Source: Oxyruncus cristatus (taxonomy: Eukaryota > Chordata > Aves > Passeriformes > Cotingidae). Taken from it: a stretch of DNA of 64,000 bases. This document shows positions 23,764 to 35,155 of this stretch, piece by piece. The stretch's first letter is position 1. Each line of letters begins with the position of its first letter. The notes beneath the pieces are model-generated. The model searched no databases. It had not been told where the DNA came from and was given only the letters and a program-made list of their open reading frames with translations. The stretch lies in contig VXAY01004337.1 in NCBI GenBank assembly GCA_013399855.1, forward strand, positions 274,720 through 338,719, written 5' to 3'. A program made the position numbers and the translations under genes.

Positions 23764-26175
23764 CTGCAGTCCGATCTTAATTGGCAGAAATCTAGTCGAC
23801 AGAGTCCATGGAGACAGGAATGATTCAACTCACCCTTAAACAGACCACAGGAGCTGGACAGGTGAACAGGTTCTGACAGACTTCTGACAGAGAATGGGCA
23901 TCTTACTTTCGTGTGGGCATACACTGCTAGCTAGCCAAATTTAGACATCTATCTGGAGCACAGTCCCAACATAGGGTTGGCACATGTCCACTGTAATGGT
24001 AAGCGTAGGATGAGCCAGTCTGCAGTACCTACGTGAGCATTTTTTTCCTCATAAACTACCCACTTGGAACTGATTAGAGTAAGACCAGAGTGAGCTTATG
24101 GGGATTGCATGACCTGGGCCACAAATCTCATCTCTGTGAGGTTTCTTCCCATTCTAATCTGATTAATTAAGCAGTCAGGGTCACAACATCACGTTTTCTG
24201 ATATGCCTTGTAACTTCTAGTTTAACGCTTCTCAGAGATGATTATGACCCAACACTCAGTATAGTAATGGGTGAAGAATTTGACAAACTAAGCTGCTGGT
24301 TTTGATGTATACCAAAGTAGAGATTAACTGCTGTTATGTTATAGACCTGGTAGCTGTTGCGAAAGGACATACCAGAAAGACACATGGTAATTTCTTAGCC
24401 AGCTCACTGAAATATATGGGTGTGTCTTAGCGTAAGGGAAAGCAGTAGACACTGGATGTACTCAAAGGTGATTGCTTTGGTGAGAGACAAAACAAGAAAA
24501 ACTTCTTCACTATTTTCTGCTGAAAAAGCCTCTATTCATTCAAGTTTCCAGTCTGTATGCCAAGTCCTGCTCACCCCAGACAATTTTCCACTAACTTGCA
24601 AGGATTCTGAGTGTGTACAATTGCAGGACAGGCAATAGGTTAGATTCAGGTTTTCATCAATATGTGGAGTGTTTCTGTTCACGCTGCAGTTCCCTCAAGA
24701 CTTTTTTTTTGCCAATTATACTTTCTTTGATTCTAGAAAGAAATAATAATTATAGGTCTTACTAACCTCTTGAATATCTTTTATCAAACCTCAATAACAG
24801 TTCTTTATTTTAGTGATGATGATGTATTTTAGTGATTCAAGACCAGACCTAAAAACTGTCAGGGGTACGAGTAATTCCATGGCTTTCAGGAAACTACAGG
24901 TCTCTGTGGTTCACGCACCAGTGACTATGCTGTTTGTCAACACCAAGGTAACAAAAGATTCTTATTGTTTTATTTTTAAATACTGCTTTGGAGTTTCACT
25001 TCAGTCATGGCTCTAGCGTTTTCCTTTTGTCCATCTTCCGTTTCCCATCTTTTTCTTCTGAAATGGTGGCAGTTGTGGTTTTCCTGTGTATGGGGGGAGA
25101 AGCATGTCACAGACAAGAGACTGGGAATGCCCAGAGGTGGCTGAAGACAGGGGTGATACACATTTGATGAAGCTTGTTTGAATGACAGGGGTGCAAGAAA
25201 AAGGAGTATGTTGAAAAGGCTGGAAGATGTTTGATCTGTGGGAAGAAGTAGAAACTCTGGGATGTGTTTTAATTGATCTGTCAGGTACAGATTATGTGAG
25301 TTGTGCTACACAAAAATGATGCCTCTGTGTGTGTCTATGCAGATAGAATATAATACATGCACTGTAACAAAAGGATTCAAGTGAGAGTGGACTCGTCTTC
25401 CTGGTACAAATAAGGTTCAGGTGAATTATATGGGGCAAAGAATGTGTTGTGGGGTAGAAAGCTTTTACATCTGCCCTTTTGCTTTTGGTGTTCCACTGTC
25501 CTTTGTACATGGGGTTAGGAAAGCATACTTGCTTCTCAGTCTGCATAGAGTTAAAGGAAAAACAGCCTGCAGGGAATACAGACTTTAAATAAAAGGCTCA
25601 GATCACGCAGCATTTTTTGGAGGTCAGAAAAATGCAGAGTCCAGATTAAACACTCTGCAATATGTAAATGCCACGTATGTTGGAGTTACGCTTGAGTGCT
25701 GCAGGGGGGAAACCTGTGTCTGCATCCTGTTTTGGATGGAATATTGTTTCTCGCAGCAAAGCAATTGCCCGGCCCTGATTGTTTTAGCGATGAGGTGATC
25801 GATACCCCATTACTGGATGTAACAGTTGCTGCAGGAAGTGCACAGAAGATTTTAATGCATGAATTATGCATGCTGTCCTCATTCTTTAGTTTCAGAGCAG
25901 AATGACAGAAGTTGTAAGGATGACTGGGGTAGTTTCTTGCATGAAGTAACTGCAGTGAAATGCTTCATATTTTCATGCACACAAGCAGCACTGAGTGGGA
26001 CGGCCTATTTAAGAAGATATAAATCCCTGAGCTTACAGCACAGAATGCTTGATTTGAAAGCATTGCAGCCATGTACAGAGCCAGTTTTCCTGCTGTCTAA
26101 CCTGCTTTCTACTGAAGGTTGGCTTTGGGATGTAACGGCTGTGCTCTGCTCTGAGGTCACAGTTTGAAGTCTCTC

Positions 26176-26198
26176 TTTTTTTTTTTTTTTTTTTTTTT
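26176..26198 (+). repeat. Poly(T) tract, 23 bases
   Basis: An uninterrupted T23 is followed by AAA. On the minus strand it reads as poly(A), but no retrocopied gene was recognised on its upstream side. It is treated as a simple repeat. Confidence 0.9.
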
Positions 26199-26958
26199 AA
26201 ATTTGCTTTCTGCCGCAGGAGAGAATCTATGAAGTTTATTGGTGCAACCATCCTTGTATTTTTCAAAGATACAAACTTGGAATAATTATTACGAATAAAA
26301 GGACAAGGAGGAATTCACCATTTAAGGTAAAAAGAGATATATTTTATTTGCGGCTTTGAGTGCAGAAGAGGGAATATGCTGATGCAGAATTATGATGATG
26401 CAGTGTGGTTACATTGACTCAGATACCTGTGCTGGAATGCAGAGTCAGGATTCTCGGGTAGATATGGCTGCACAGATCCTACTAGTCTGATTGTTTTTAA
26501 ATGGTTGTTTAAGTATTGCTGAGACTAAAACTGTGTTTGAATCCTGCAGTTTGTTCAAGAATGTGCATTTCTGACCAATTTTTGTCTGCTATAGATGACT
26601 GCATTGTGGGGAGGGGCAGGACAGTCACTGAGATGATCAATATAGTAGCATGATCTGTTTCATTAGAGGTCCTGACTGAATAATGACAAAGAAATTTCAT
26701 TGACTTTTTTTTCCTCTGTACATTTTCTGTAGCATTTGCAAGCTACAGTAAAATGTGTGTCAGGAAAATGAGTCCTAGAATCTACTGCTTGTCTGTGCTG
26801 TAAATAACTAAGATGATCATACTGTTAAATTTTGGATAAAAGTCTGGGCTTTCATTCAGTAAACAAGCCTGTCCTTACTGTCCTTCAGAAAACTATGTAC
26901 TCTCAGAAATTTTACATACAGATACAGTTGTTTCTAATTATTGAATTTGCTGGAAATT

Positions 26959-26973
26959 AAAAAAAAAAAAAAA
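26959..26973 (+). repeat. Poly(A) tract, 15 bases
   Basis: A short homopolymer with no recognisable retrocopy upstream. Confidence 0.85.
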
Positions 26974-27599
26974 GGCATTCTACATTTTTTAATTTGCACA
27001 ATTGACAAGTTAGGATATATTCAAGAAAATGGTCTAATGAATACAGATGTTCAGTAAAGATGCCACCTTTATAAAAAGTATGACTTAAATGACATTATTT
27101 TTCTATTAAATTATTTTCCACAATAAATGCTTGAAAAAATCTATATTATTAATAGTTTTTGCACCTGTAGGTTTTCATATTTGGAAAAAACAGAGCAAAT
27201 GCTTTAGTTTCTGCATTCAGTAACTTCAAGATGTATCCATACTTTCAGAGAGACATACTGTCACAGAATTTTGAGAAATAGCTAGTTTAATAAACCTGAA
27301 AGCTGTTTGCTCTCTGATCTGAAGGAGTAAGGTATTGCCAGAAAGCATTACAAGCAGTCACAACAGGATGCTTGCTACCCTTCCTTGGGTAAATGCCTTT
27401 TTATTTTGAGTTTACATTGTTATTTTGCATTTGCATCTAATAACACCTGACGGGCCAGTTTTGGATCTGAGTCTTTATGCCATGTTGCACAGAAACACAT
27501 ATGGAGCCCTGTCTCAGTGAACAGCGTGTGTTTGGCCGTTAATTACCAAATAATCAGCTGGAAAAATACCGTACCAGAGATCAGATATTGTTAGTATTA

Positions 27600-28030
27600 C
27601 TCGACTGAAAACGTGTCAAGCAATCCTCAGGCTGAAGTGGCGTTTTTAAACCCGCCCTTCTGTGCGGGTATGCATAGCTTGTGTGCCAGCGGCACCCCAC
27701 CTGCTCATGTCCAGGGGTTCGTCCTTCCCGTGCCGGGGAAAGCTCACTGTGTCGGGGATGCGGAGTACGCTCAGCCGGTGGGGAGAGGCGGTGCGAGTTC
27801 CCGGGATTCTGAAGGCCTGCTGGATGCTGAGTCACAGCACAGGGCTGGGAGGTGCTCACCGGCCCCTTGCGTGTAACCACATCAGCTTTTGCAGTGAGGT
27901 GAAGCCTAGGGAAGGAAAACGGGAGCATCTAGAGGGGATAGAGAGGTAGAGGGGGTTTAAAAATCCTCCCTGGCAAAGACTGCATCTCCCGTGTGGTGAG
28001 TGCAAACACGCTCCTGGGCGTGTGAACTCC
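27600..28030. promoter_or_regulatory. CpG-dense patch, candidate CpG island or regulatory element
   Basis: About eighteen CpG dinucleotides fall within the first 270 bases or so, in a region that is otherwise CpG-poor. The patch holds CCCGCCC at about 27650 and a consensus AP-1 site, TGAGTCA, at about 27829. It has none of the CR1 or LTR landmarks found elsewhere in the window. Such patches in vertebrate DNA are often unmethylated promoters or enhancers, including promoters of non-coding RNAs. Alternatives are a GC-rich transposon remnant or a biased gene-conversion hotspot. Frames are open on both strands here, as expected from composition, and none is recognisable. Confidence 0.4.
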
Positions 28031-31000
28031 AGGCTGGGAACCTGGAGGGGCATGGCAGGGGCACAACTGAAGAGTTGACACAGTAGTAACGAGAAAGATG
28101 TGTATGATAGCTGGCTGCTTGCAAATGTGTTAGTCACTCTTCACTTGCCTTGGAGGATTGATTCTATTTTCTCTGCTTCTGCCATGAAATATCACCTGAA
28201 ATGCGTAATTTGCAGGCTTTCAACCATGAAAACAGATATAAAAATGAGAATGAATAACAGAAGGAAAAAAATCTTTCTGAACTCCTTTCATTTGGTTAAT
28301 TAGGCAATATGTAACTTCATGTATCATGAAAAACAAGTAAATTATTGGAAATGTATTTCTGTGAGAGAGAATGACACACGTGTCCAGTTAAGGGTTGCAC
28401 ATTCAAATACTGAATTCAGAACATATGTGGTTTACTGAAATACGGCTCAGCTGTTTCACTGCTTTGCTACTATATCCAGATGTATCAGTGAATGAACATT
28501 GCTTACCTTCTTTGACTATCATAAATAAAAAGCACCACAGTTTCACTCACAGTGATACAGGTGGATGTTAATCTTACAACAACATCCTCATCTTTTCTCA
28601 TTGAAACAGAGATACTTAAATTACCTGTGTTTAATGAGGAAACAGATATATTAATAAATGGTAAAGAAGTGGAAATACTCAAATTTTCTGAGAAATAATG
28701 TCCGGGGTTTTCCAAGGCATTTGAGAGAGGTGTCTAGGGTCCCTTGAAATTCACTAGGGACCGTGATCTTTAGCCTCTTTGGCTGAGATTTTCAGAGGAG
28801 CACACATAAATATTTTAGTCACTACAGAGAAAACAGCTCTAATAAAAAAACAGAAAAACAAAGGCAGCCCAGCAACTATTTGCTGTAAATATACGTAATT
28901 GGAGAAATAGCAGAAGCTTCTGTTGTTGTTCTTCTCCTCCATCTTCTCAGATAAACGAGTAATTATATAATTTAAAATACCAATAAATAACTCCAGGTAC
29001 TATACAGAGAAAGGGGTTAAGAAGGGAAGATCTTACAAGCATCTTATTAGTAAGGGATATTATTAGAAAAAAAAGCGGCTTATTGTGGACAGAAGCCTCC
29101 ATTAATAACCTGTTGGAATATTGTCTTTCTTGTTCTCATTATAATGTCAAAGATTCAGTTACACTACTTGGTTTTCTCAAATTGCAACTTTGCAAATTTA
29201 ACTGACTTGGACTTAATTCTGGAAAATTGTCTTGTAATAAATACATTTGAAATCAGAGAATTGATGCCTGCTACCATATCTTACTGATTTTGTTCTTGCT
29301 CTGGGCTGCAGAGCAGATACATTTAGTACAGTTAATAACTGAAGTTAGATGTTTAGGCATCATGTGAACTTCAGTGAACACAGATTCATTCTCACTCCCT
29401 GTCGCAGTAAAGTGTCATTCTCATACTTCGTGGTAATGCCTTTGTGATAGGTAAAAGGAAAGGTTTTTCCTTCTGCTCTATATTGCTTTTCATTTGTTAC
29501 TGTAAAGAGAAAGAAGAATTAATGCTTATTAATAACAGGACATAATTCATATTAAATTACTATGCAGTCGGAATTGTTTCAAAAGTAGCAAAATACGAGA
29601 TTAGCAATAAGAAATACTTTGGCATATATATTTGGAAACAGGAGCATGCTTCTAAATTATTAATAACATGGTAATGTAATTCACTGTGTTATGTATAATA
29701 ACTAGTCATTCCTGTGGTGGAGAAGTGATCAGTGAGAATAATCAGATTTGTTATGATTGATTGAATACATCTTCAGACACTTAAAAATCAATAATTGCAT
29801 AGAATCATTTTAAGCATGTAACCTACAAATACTTTACCAGTGCTTATTAACAGAAAAATGTGACAGTGTGCATATCTGTATGTAATACCTGCTTACTCAA
29901 CAAGTCTGTTCCCTGAGTATTAATTTTTCAGCAGTAACTGAGAATAGGCACGTTTTCCTTCGTTGGCATTTACTGAAGAGATGACAGAGGTGAATTCTGC
30001 TAAACATCACTCATTGATAGCACCAAAAACTCATTTGACTTAGCTGAGCGGCGAGAGAGCTGAAACTCCTCTATCCCATTTGCTGAAGACATTATTCACA
30101 GCAGTAATATTTCAGGATACAGGAAATGAGGTTTTTAGTCTCTTAGGAGAAACTTATAAGAGAAGCCTTTGTCTCAGGATTTCTACTGGTAGCATTTTTA
30201 CTAAAAAAAAGTCTGGCACACTAATGATTACTTTATAAAAATAATTATTCACCTGCCTTTTGAACTGGAGGCTATAAATTTATTGATTAATGTAGGTCAT
30301 GAAACTATTTAGAATTTTTCAGCTGAGATTTTTGAGCTACATCTCATTCCTTATTTTAAAAATTAATGTAGTGTCTGAAAGCATGGGTCTGGTAAAAGTA
30401 TTCCTCCTGCCTCTGGCACAAAGGACTGGTGGAACAGTGTGGCAGAAAATAAAATAGTCGTAAGGCAGCCAAATCTATTCCTCAAGGCTCGGTGTTTGAA
30501 GCAGGTATACTACATTAAGATAATGGCTCAGAAATCTGCAGTCCTTTCAGGATGGGGAGTTCAAAGACAGACTGTTCCTTCGGGGGCTGGAATCTGACTT
30601 GACCACAACATTCATTCCTGTTCAGCCCAGCAATCAGTCTCCAACCCTGAGCCCTTCAAAGGGATAGGAACAATGATCTTACTCATCAGATACAAGGCTG
30701 TTTCCATTCCACCTTGTTACAGAGCAAAATAAATGATCCTTGGTCTGTTTACTTCTGTGTGGAGAAGCCCAGCAGACTCCAAAAGTCTCACTGTGCTCTT
30801 CACGTCATGAATGCCAGCAGTTTGACAGTTTTGCATCACAAGACTTCATGCCCATTGTTACTGACTGGAAGATGGTGTTAGAAATAAAATACAAAATTTG
30901 ATTGGAATAGGCAGTGGAAATGAAAGACTGTATTATTAGGTGTACATATCTGGTTATGCTAATCATGATCACTTTAATAACCCAGGAGATGCTTGAGGAA

Positions 31001-33766
31001 AGCATAGGCCATATTTCCTTATAGGAAAACACTGACATATGAAAAAATTGAATCTTTTAACTCATTAGACCTCCAAAATAATGAACTTACGTGTTAGAGA
31101 CCACCACCAGAAAGTGCTTTAGAAATTTCAGGACCTAGTATTCAGCCTGTAACAGGTTCTAGCTTAGCCTCTGTGAGGGAGGTTCAACTGTTCTTAGGGA
31201 CCAGTATAGACTTTCATGGTAGGGCAGGTACCAGACTCTTCTTAAACTTGTGCTTTACTTAACTTTCCAGGTCTGGAAGACTGTCCCCTTAGAAAATACT
31301 CTTAGTGTGGGAAGAGTGGAATTTCATAGCTGCAGGGAATGACTGCAGAGCAGTCACAAATTTGGTCAGTCTTTGTCCTCCTCCTGGGGCAGAACATGCT
31401 GTTCCTTTGCACTCTTTGATGAGAAAATTTCAGGGACAGCCCTAGGGAGAAGTCTCAGCCGGGAAACTGCCAAGGGCTGTGAGCTGGGAACCGGCAGACA
31501 GCTTTCTCGCCAAGTGGGACAGAGGTATCAGAAGGATTTCTGCTTCATTTTGCTTTTTTTACTTCTTTTAGAAAACATTTTTCTTAGAGTAACTTAAATT
31601 GGGTGCTTTCTGCTACATTCACATGTAGTTTAATGGACATGAAACCAACAGAAACTTCCATTGATATTGTTTCTGCATTCAGTGGGATGCAGAAGTAAAA
31701 GGGTTAGGGATGGAGAAGGGGAAGCCTTGCAAGGAAAAGCAGGAGTTTTTCCAGACTCCCTCAAATCTTACCAGAGTGGTCTGTTTGGAGTGACTGGAGG
31801 TTTATTTCGTTATTTTATTGACCTAGAGTTTGAAGCTCTCATAACTAGCAATTTTGTTATGCAGTATGCAAATATAGTGAAGCCTGTTTAGTCACAGCTT
31901 TGCCAACTTTTCATAGTAATTTAGGATAGGGTATTCCCAAGCCTAAATGATTCTACTGTTCTAAGATCAAAAATGAGGAGTACATAAATTATTGATAGCA
32001 TTGATTGGGATTTGATGCTATTGATCACATATTTGGTTATGCAGAATCACATTTATTCGATTTGTGATTTGCCCAGGCAACCCACAATCATCTCTTACAT
32101 GATTATTACATCTTGCATGAATCAGACACTTCGAAACAAAGCACTATGAATAGAAATAGTAGCATAGAAATGTGAAGTCCTCTGCTTCCCTGCACTGGGA
32201 TTCAGGGGCCTCAGTATCAACTGGCAATGGAAGCCTCAACACAGTGTTACTGCTTTCCTCCCACAGCTAAGGTTTCAGACAACCCAGCAAGCGCGTTGTC
32301 CATAGAGGCTACAAGCCATTAGTAGGAGCTGTACCTGATTATGAATTACACGCAGCTCCAGATCTTTACATTGGCTATTACTGCCAACACGATAGCTTCT
32401 AATCTCTTTTCTTGCCTTCAGTAACACCATACTTTGTGAGTTATGCAAGTTTTTTTTTCATGGAAAGCAAGAGATTTTGGTATGTTAACCTGCATAAATA
32501 ATGCTTCTTTATCTTAAGACAGACAGAAATCCCAAACTGGATTTTAAGACATTACTACATTATTGATGGTAATGTAGCATTGTATTGATCATAGCTGCAT
32601 TTTTAGAATTACTTCTGCACTGTGTTTGGTTATGGGTTTTATACTCTGCTTCAAGCAGTGGAAACTACTGGAAAATGGTTGTGAAGTTCTACTACTATTC
32701 CAGAAGAAATTAATAGTTTTGCTGGTTTATTGGGTTTAAATGTTTTGTCTTTACCAGAAGTGCACACTGTTATGGAAGTAGGAGTGCTCTGCTGTTTACC
32801 CTTTGGAGCTCCTGACCTGATTTTTCCTTTCTTTCCTTGTTCCCATACTTGACTTGCAGCATCCAATTGAAAAGTATTTGGAGAAGGAAAAGAGGGTATG
32901 TGTGCGGCTAGTGTTAGAGAAATACTTATTAGTTAATACCCATCTTCGTGGCTAAATATGTACATTGCTAGAGCACCTTGGAACAAGGCACCTATGCAAG
33001 CCATAGCTGGATGAATTCCAGCGGTGGTGGGTGGGCGTTTTGCCCATTTTTTCACCACCCTTACTAGTGAAGCACTTGATGCTTTCCAGCAGGCTGTGCG
33101 TGGGTGGATTCTGCTTAACCTGCTGGGAACGCCTGGTGTGGGCATGGAAACACGCTCCAGCAGAGCTAAGTCACCAAGGAAAAAACAGCACACCAGTTCC
33201 TGCTGACTTTCTCTCTCCTTCTTCTCTTCTCCTCCTTTCTCTAGTCCTCATCATAGAGCTAACCTGCTCTTTCTGTTCTGTCTCCTCTGCTCCCCTGTTC
33301 CAGGGGTCATAACTAACCTCAGACCCCAAAGCACCCCAAGCATCAGTGCGTCATCCTCACTTTCACTGTGAAATTTCCACCCTTGAGTTTGAACACTTCA
33401 TCCGTTTATTAGGCAGCTTCAGCACACTAGGAAAGAGTGTCACCCCCTCCTTTCTTCCTGTCCTACTAGCCTGTATAGCTGCTCTGAAACCTACGGGCAG
33501 CTTTCCCATTGGAAAAGTGAGACTTAGCTAATTAATAATTTGACACCAGTGATGTATATGATACTCTCCTGTGTATTTTCTCTTCATGATTTTAGTGGTA
33601 AGAAGCATGGAAAAATCCAGAAAGAGAAATTTATCATTCAGCCTATTTCTAGCTTCCCGAGGGTTTCACAAGTACTATATGAAATTGTAGATTATTGATT
33701 AATTCACTAAATAGGGGAGAAGAGTTCTCATCCTAATGGGAAGGTGCTGAAGGGATAATCAGCTAG

Positions 33767-35155
33767 TCACAGAATTGGTCGGGTTGGAAGGGAGCACAGT
33801 GGGTCATCTGGTTCAACCTGCTCAAGCAGAGTCATCCTAGAGCACACGGCGCAAGATTGTATCCAGATGGTTCTTCAATATCTCCAGTGATGGAGACTCC
33901 AGAAACTCTCAGGGCAGTCTGTTCCAGTGTGTGGTCACACACACAGTAAGGAAGTTTTTCCTTATGTTCAGGTGGAACTTCTTGTGCATCAGTTTCTGCC
34001 TATTGCCTCAATTGGTTGGCACCAGCAAGAAGAGCCTGGCTTCATCCTCCCCCACTCACCCTTTAGATATTTATACACATTAATGAGGTCCTCTCTCAGT
34101 TGCCTGTTCTTGAGGCTGAACAGGCACAGTCCCTCAGCCTTTTGTCATATGAGAGATACTTCAGACCCTTGACCAATTTAGTAGCTCTCTGCTAGACCTG
34201 CTCCCGAAACTCTTTCTCACTCTGATACTGTGGAGCTCAGAACTGCAGACAGCACTCCAAATGTGGCCCCACCAGGACTGAGTCACCTCTGTCAACCTGC
34301 TGGCAATGCTCTTTCTAATGCAACCCAGGATTCCATTGGCATCCTTGGCCACCAGGGCACACTGCTGGCTCATGGACAGCTTGTTGACCATCAGGACCTC
34401 CAGGTCTTTCTCTGCAGAGCTGCTTTCCAGCAGATCAGCCTGCAGCCTGGGCTGGTGCCTGCGGTTGTTCCTCCCCGGGTGCTGGGCCCTGCATTTACCT
34501 TTGTTGAATTTCAGAAGGTCCTTCTGCCCATCTCTCCAACCTGCCAGGGTCCTTCTAAAGGGCCACACAACCTTCTGAGATATTGGCTGCTTCTCCCAGC
34601 TTTGTGTCATCAGTGAACTTGCTGAGGAGGCATCTGCCCCTCCATCCAAGTCATTGATGAGTAAGTTAACCAGTACTGGGCACAGTATTGGTCCTTGGGG
34701 AATACCACTAGTGACAGGCCTCCAGCTATACTCTGTACCACTGATCGCGGCTCTCTGGGATATGCCTTTTAACCAGTTCTTAATCCATCCCACTGTCCAC
34801 TCATCCAACCCACATTTCTTGAGTTTACGTCTGAGGATTTCATGAGAGACAGTGTTGAAAGCCTTGCTGAAGTCAAGGTAGACAACATTCACTGTTCTCC
34901 ATGCATCAAGGTAGTTATTTCATTGTAGAAGTCAATCAGGTTGGTCAAACATGACTTACCTTTAGTGAACCCATGCTGACCACTCTTGATCACCTTGTTG
35001 TCTTCCATGTGGGTGGAGATGGCCTCCAGAATGGAGCGCTCCATCAGCTTTCTTGTTATCTAGGTGAGGCTGACCAGCTGAATAGTTCCGAGTCCTCCTT
35101 CTTGTCCTTTTTGAGGACTGGAGTGACATTTCTGTTCTTCCAGTCCTAAACAATA
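33767..35155 (-). mobile_element. CR1 non-LTR retrotransposon, 5'-truncated, old copy
   Basis: On the minus strand the element runs from about 35155 (reverse transcriptase fingers) to its 3' end at 33767, where the + strand shows the complement of the CR1 3' UTR ('cagaattggtcgggttggaaggga'). It lacks clear ATTCTATG tail repeats, having only a degenerate start. The reverse transcriptase shows VVYLDFSKAFNTVSHE, SWRPVTSGIPQG and LINDLDGG, and the C-terminal region shows LSMSQQCALVAKDANGILGC. Frameshifts and stops are frequent. The subfamily differs from the 18-kb copy at many positions. It is non-autonomous. Confidence 0.95.
34161..35155 (-). pseudogene. CR1 ORF2 reverse transcriptase remnant
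   Basis: A 243-codon frame (34892 down to 34161) keeps reverse transcriptase motif A (YLDFSKAF), the KNWLKG segment, motif B region (SGIPQGPIL) and the start of INDLD. It then loses the frame before the catalytic DD box. At that point the protein reads GGADASSASSL, where a normal copy has the F-x-DD strand. The frame is partly recovered at KFNKGKCR and MSQQCALVAKDANGILGC. Upstream, fingers-type sequence (NVTPVLKKD-like) is split by stops. This is clearly dead. Confidence 0.88.

Larger units (their letters stand above)
22362..33766. other. Long single-copy-looking non-coding stretch with a CpG-dense patch
   Basis: No gene or transposon could be supported over about 11 kb. Contents worth noting are a 7-bp-arm hairpin at 23747-23763 (ACATGTG/CACATGT), an ATGCAT inverted repeat at 25855-25871, a T23 run at 26176-26198, an A15 run at 26959-26973, the CpG-dense patch at 27600-28030, and very AT-rich sequence at 28950-30400. 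Several frames of 70-130 codons exist on both strands without recognisable domains. Confidence 0.55.

Noticed and set aside
26176..26270. Minus-strand poly(A) with an AATAAA about 37 nt upstream, possible retrocopied gene
   Set aside because: No recognisable coding or RNA sequence lies upstream on the minus strand, the signal spacing is long, and no target-site duplication was found.
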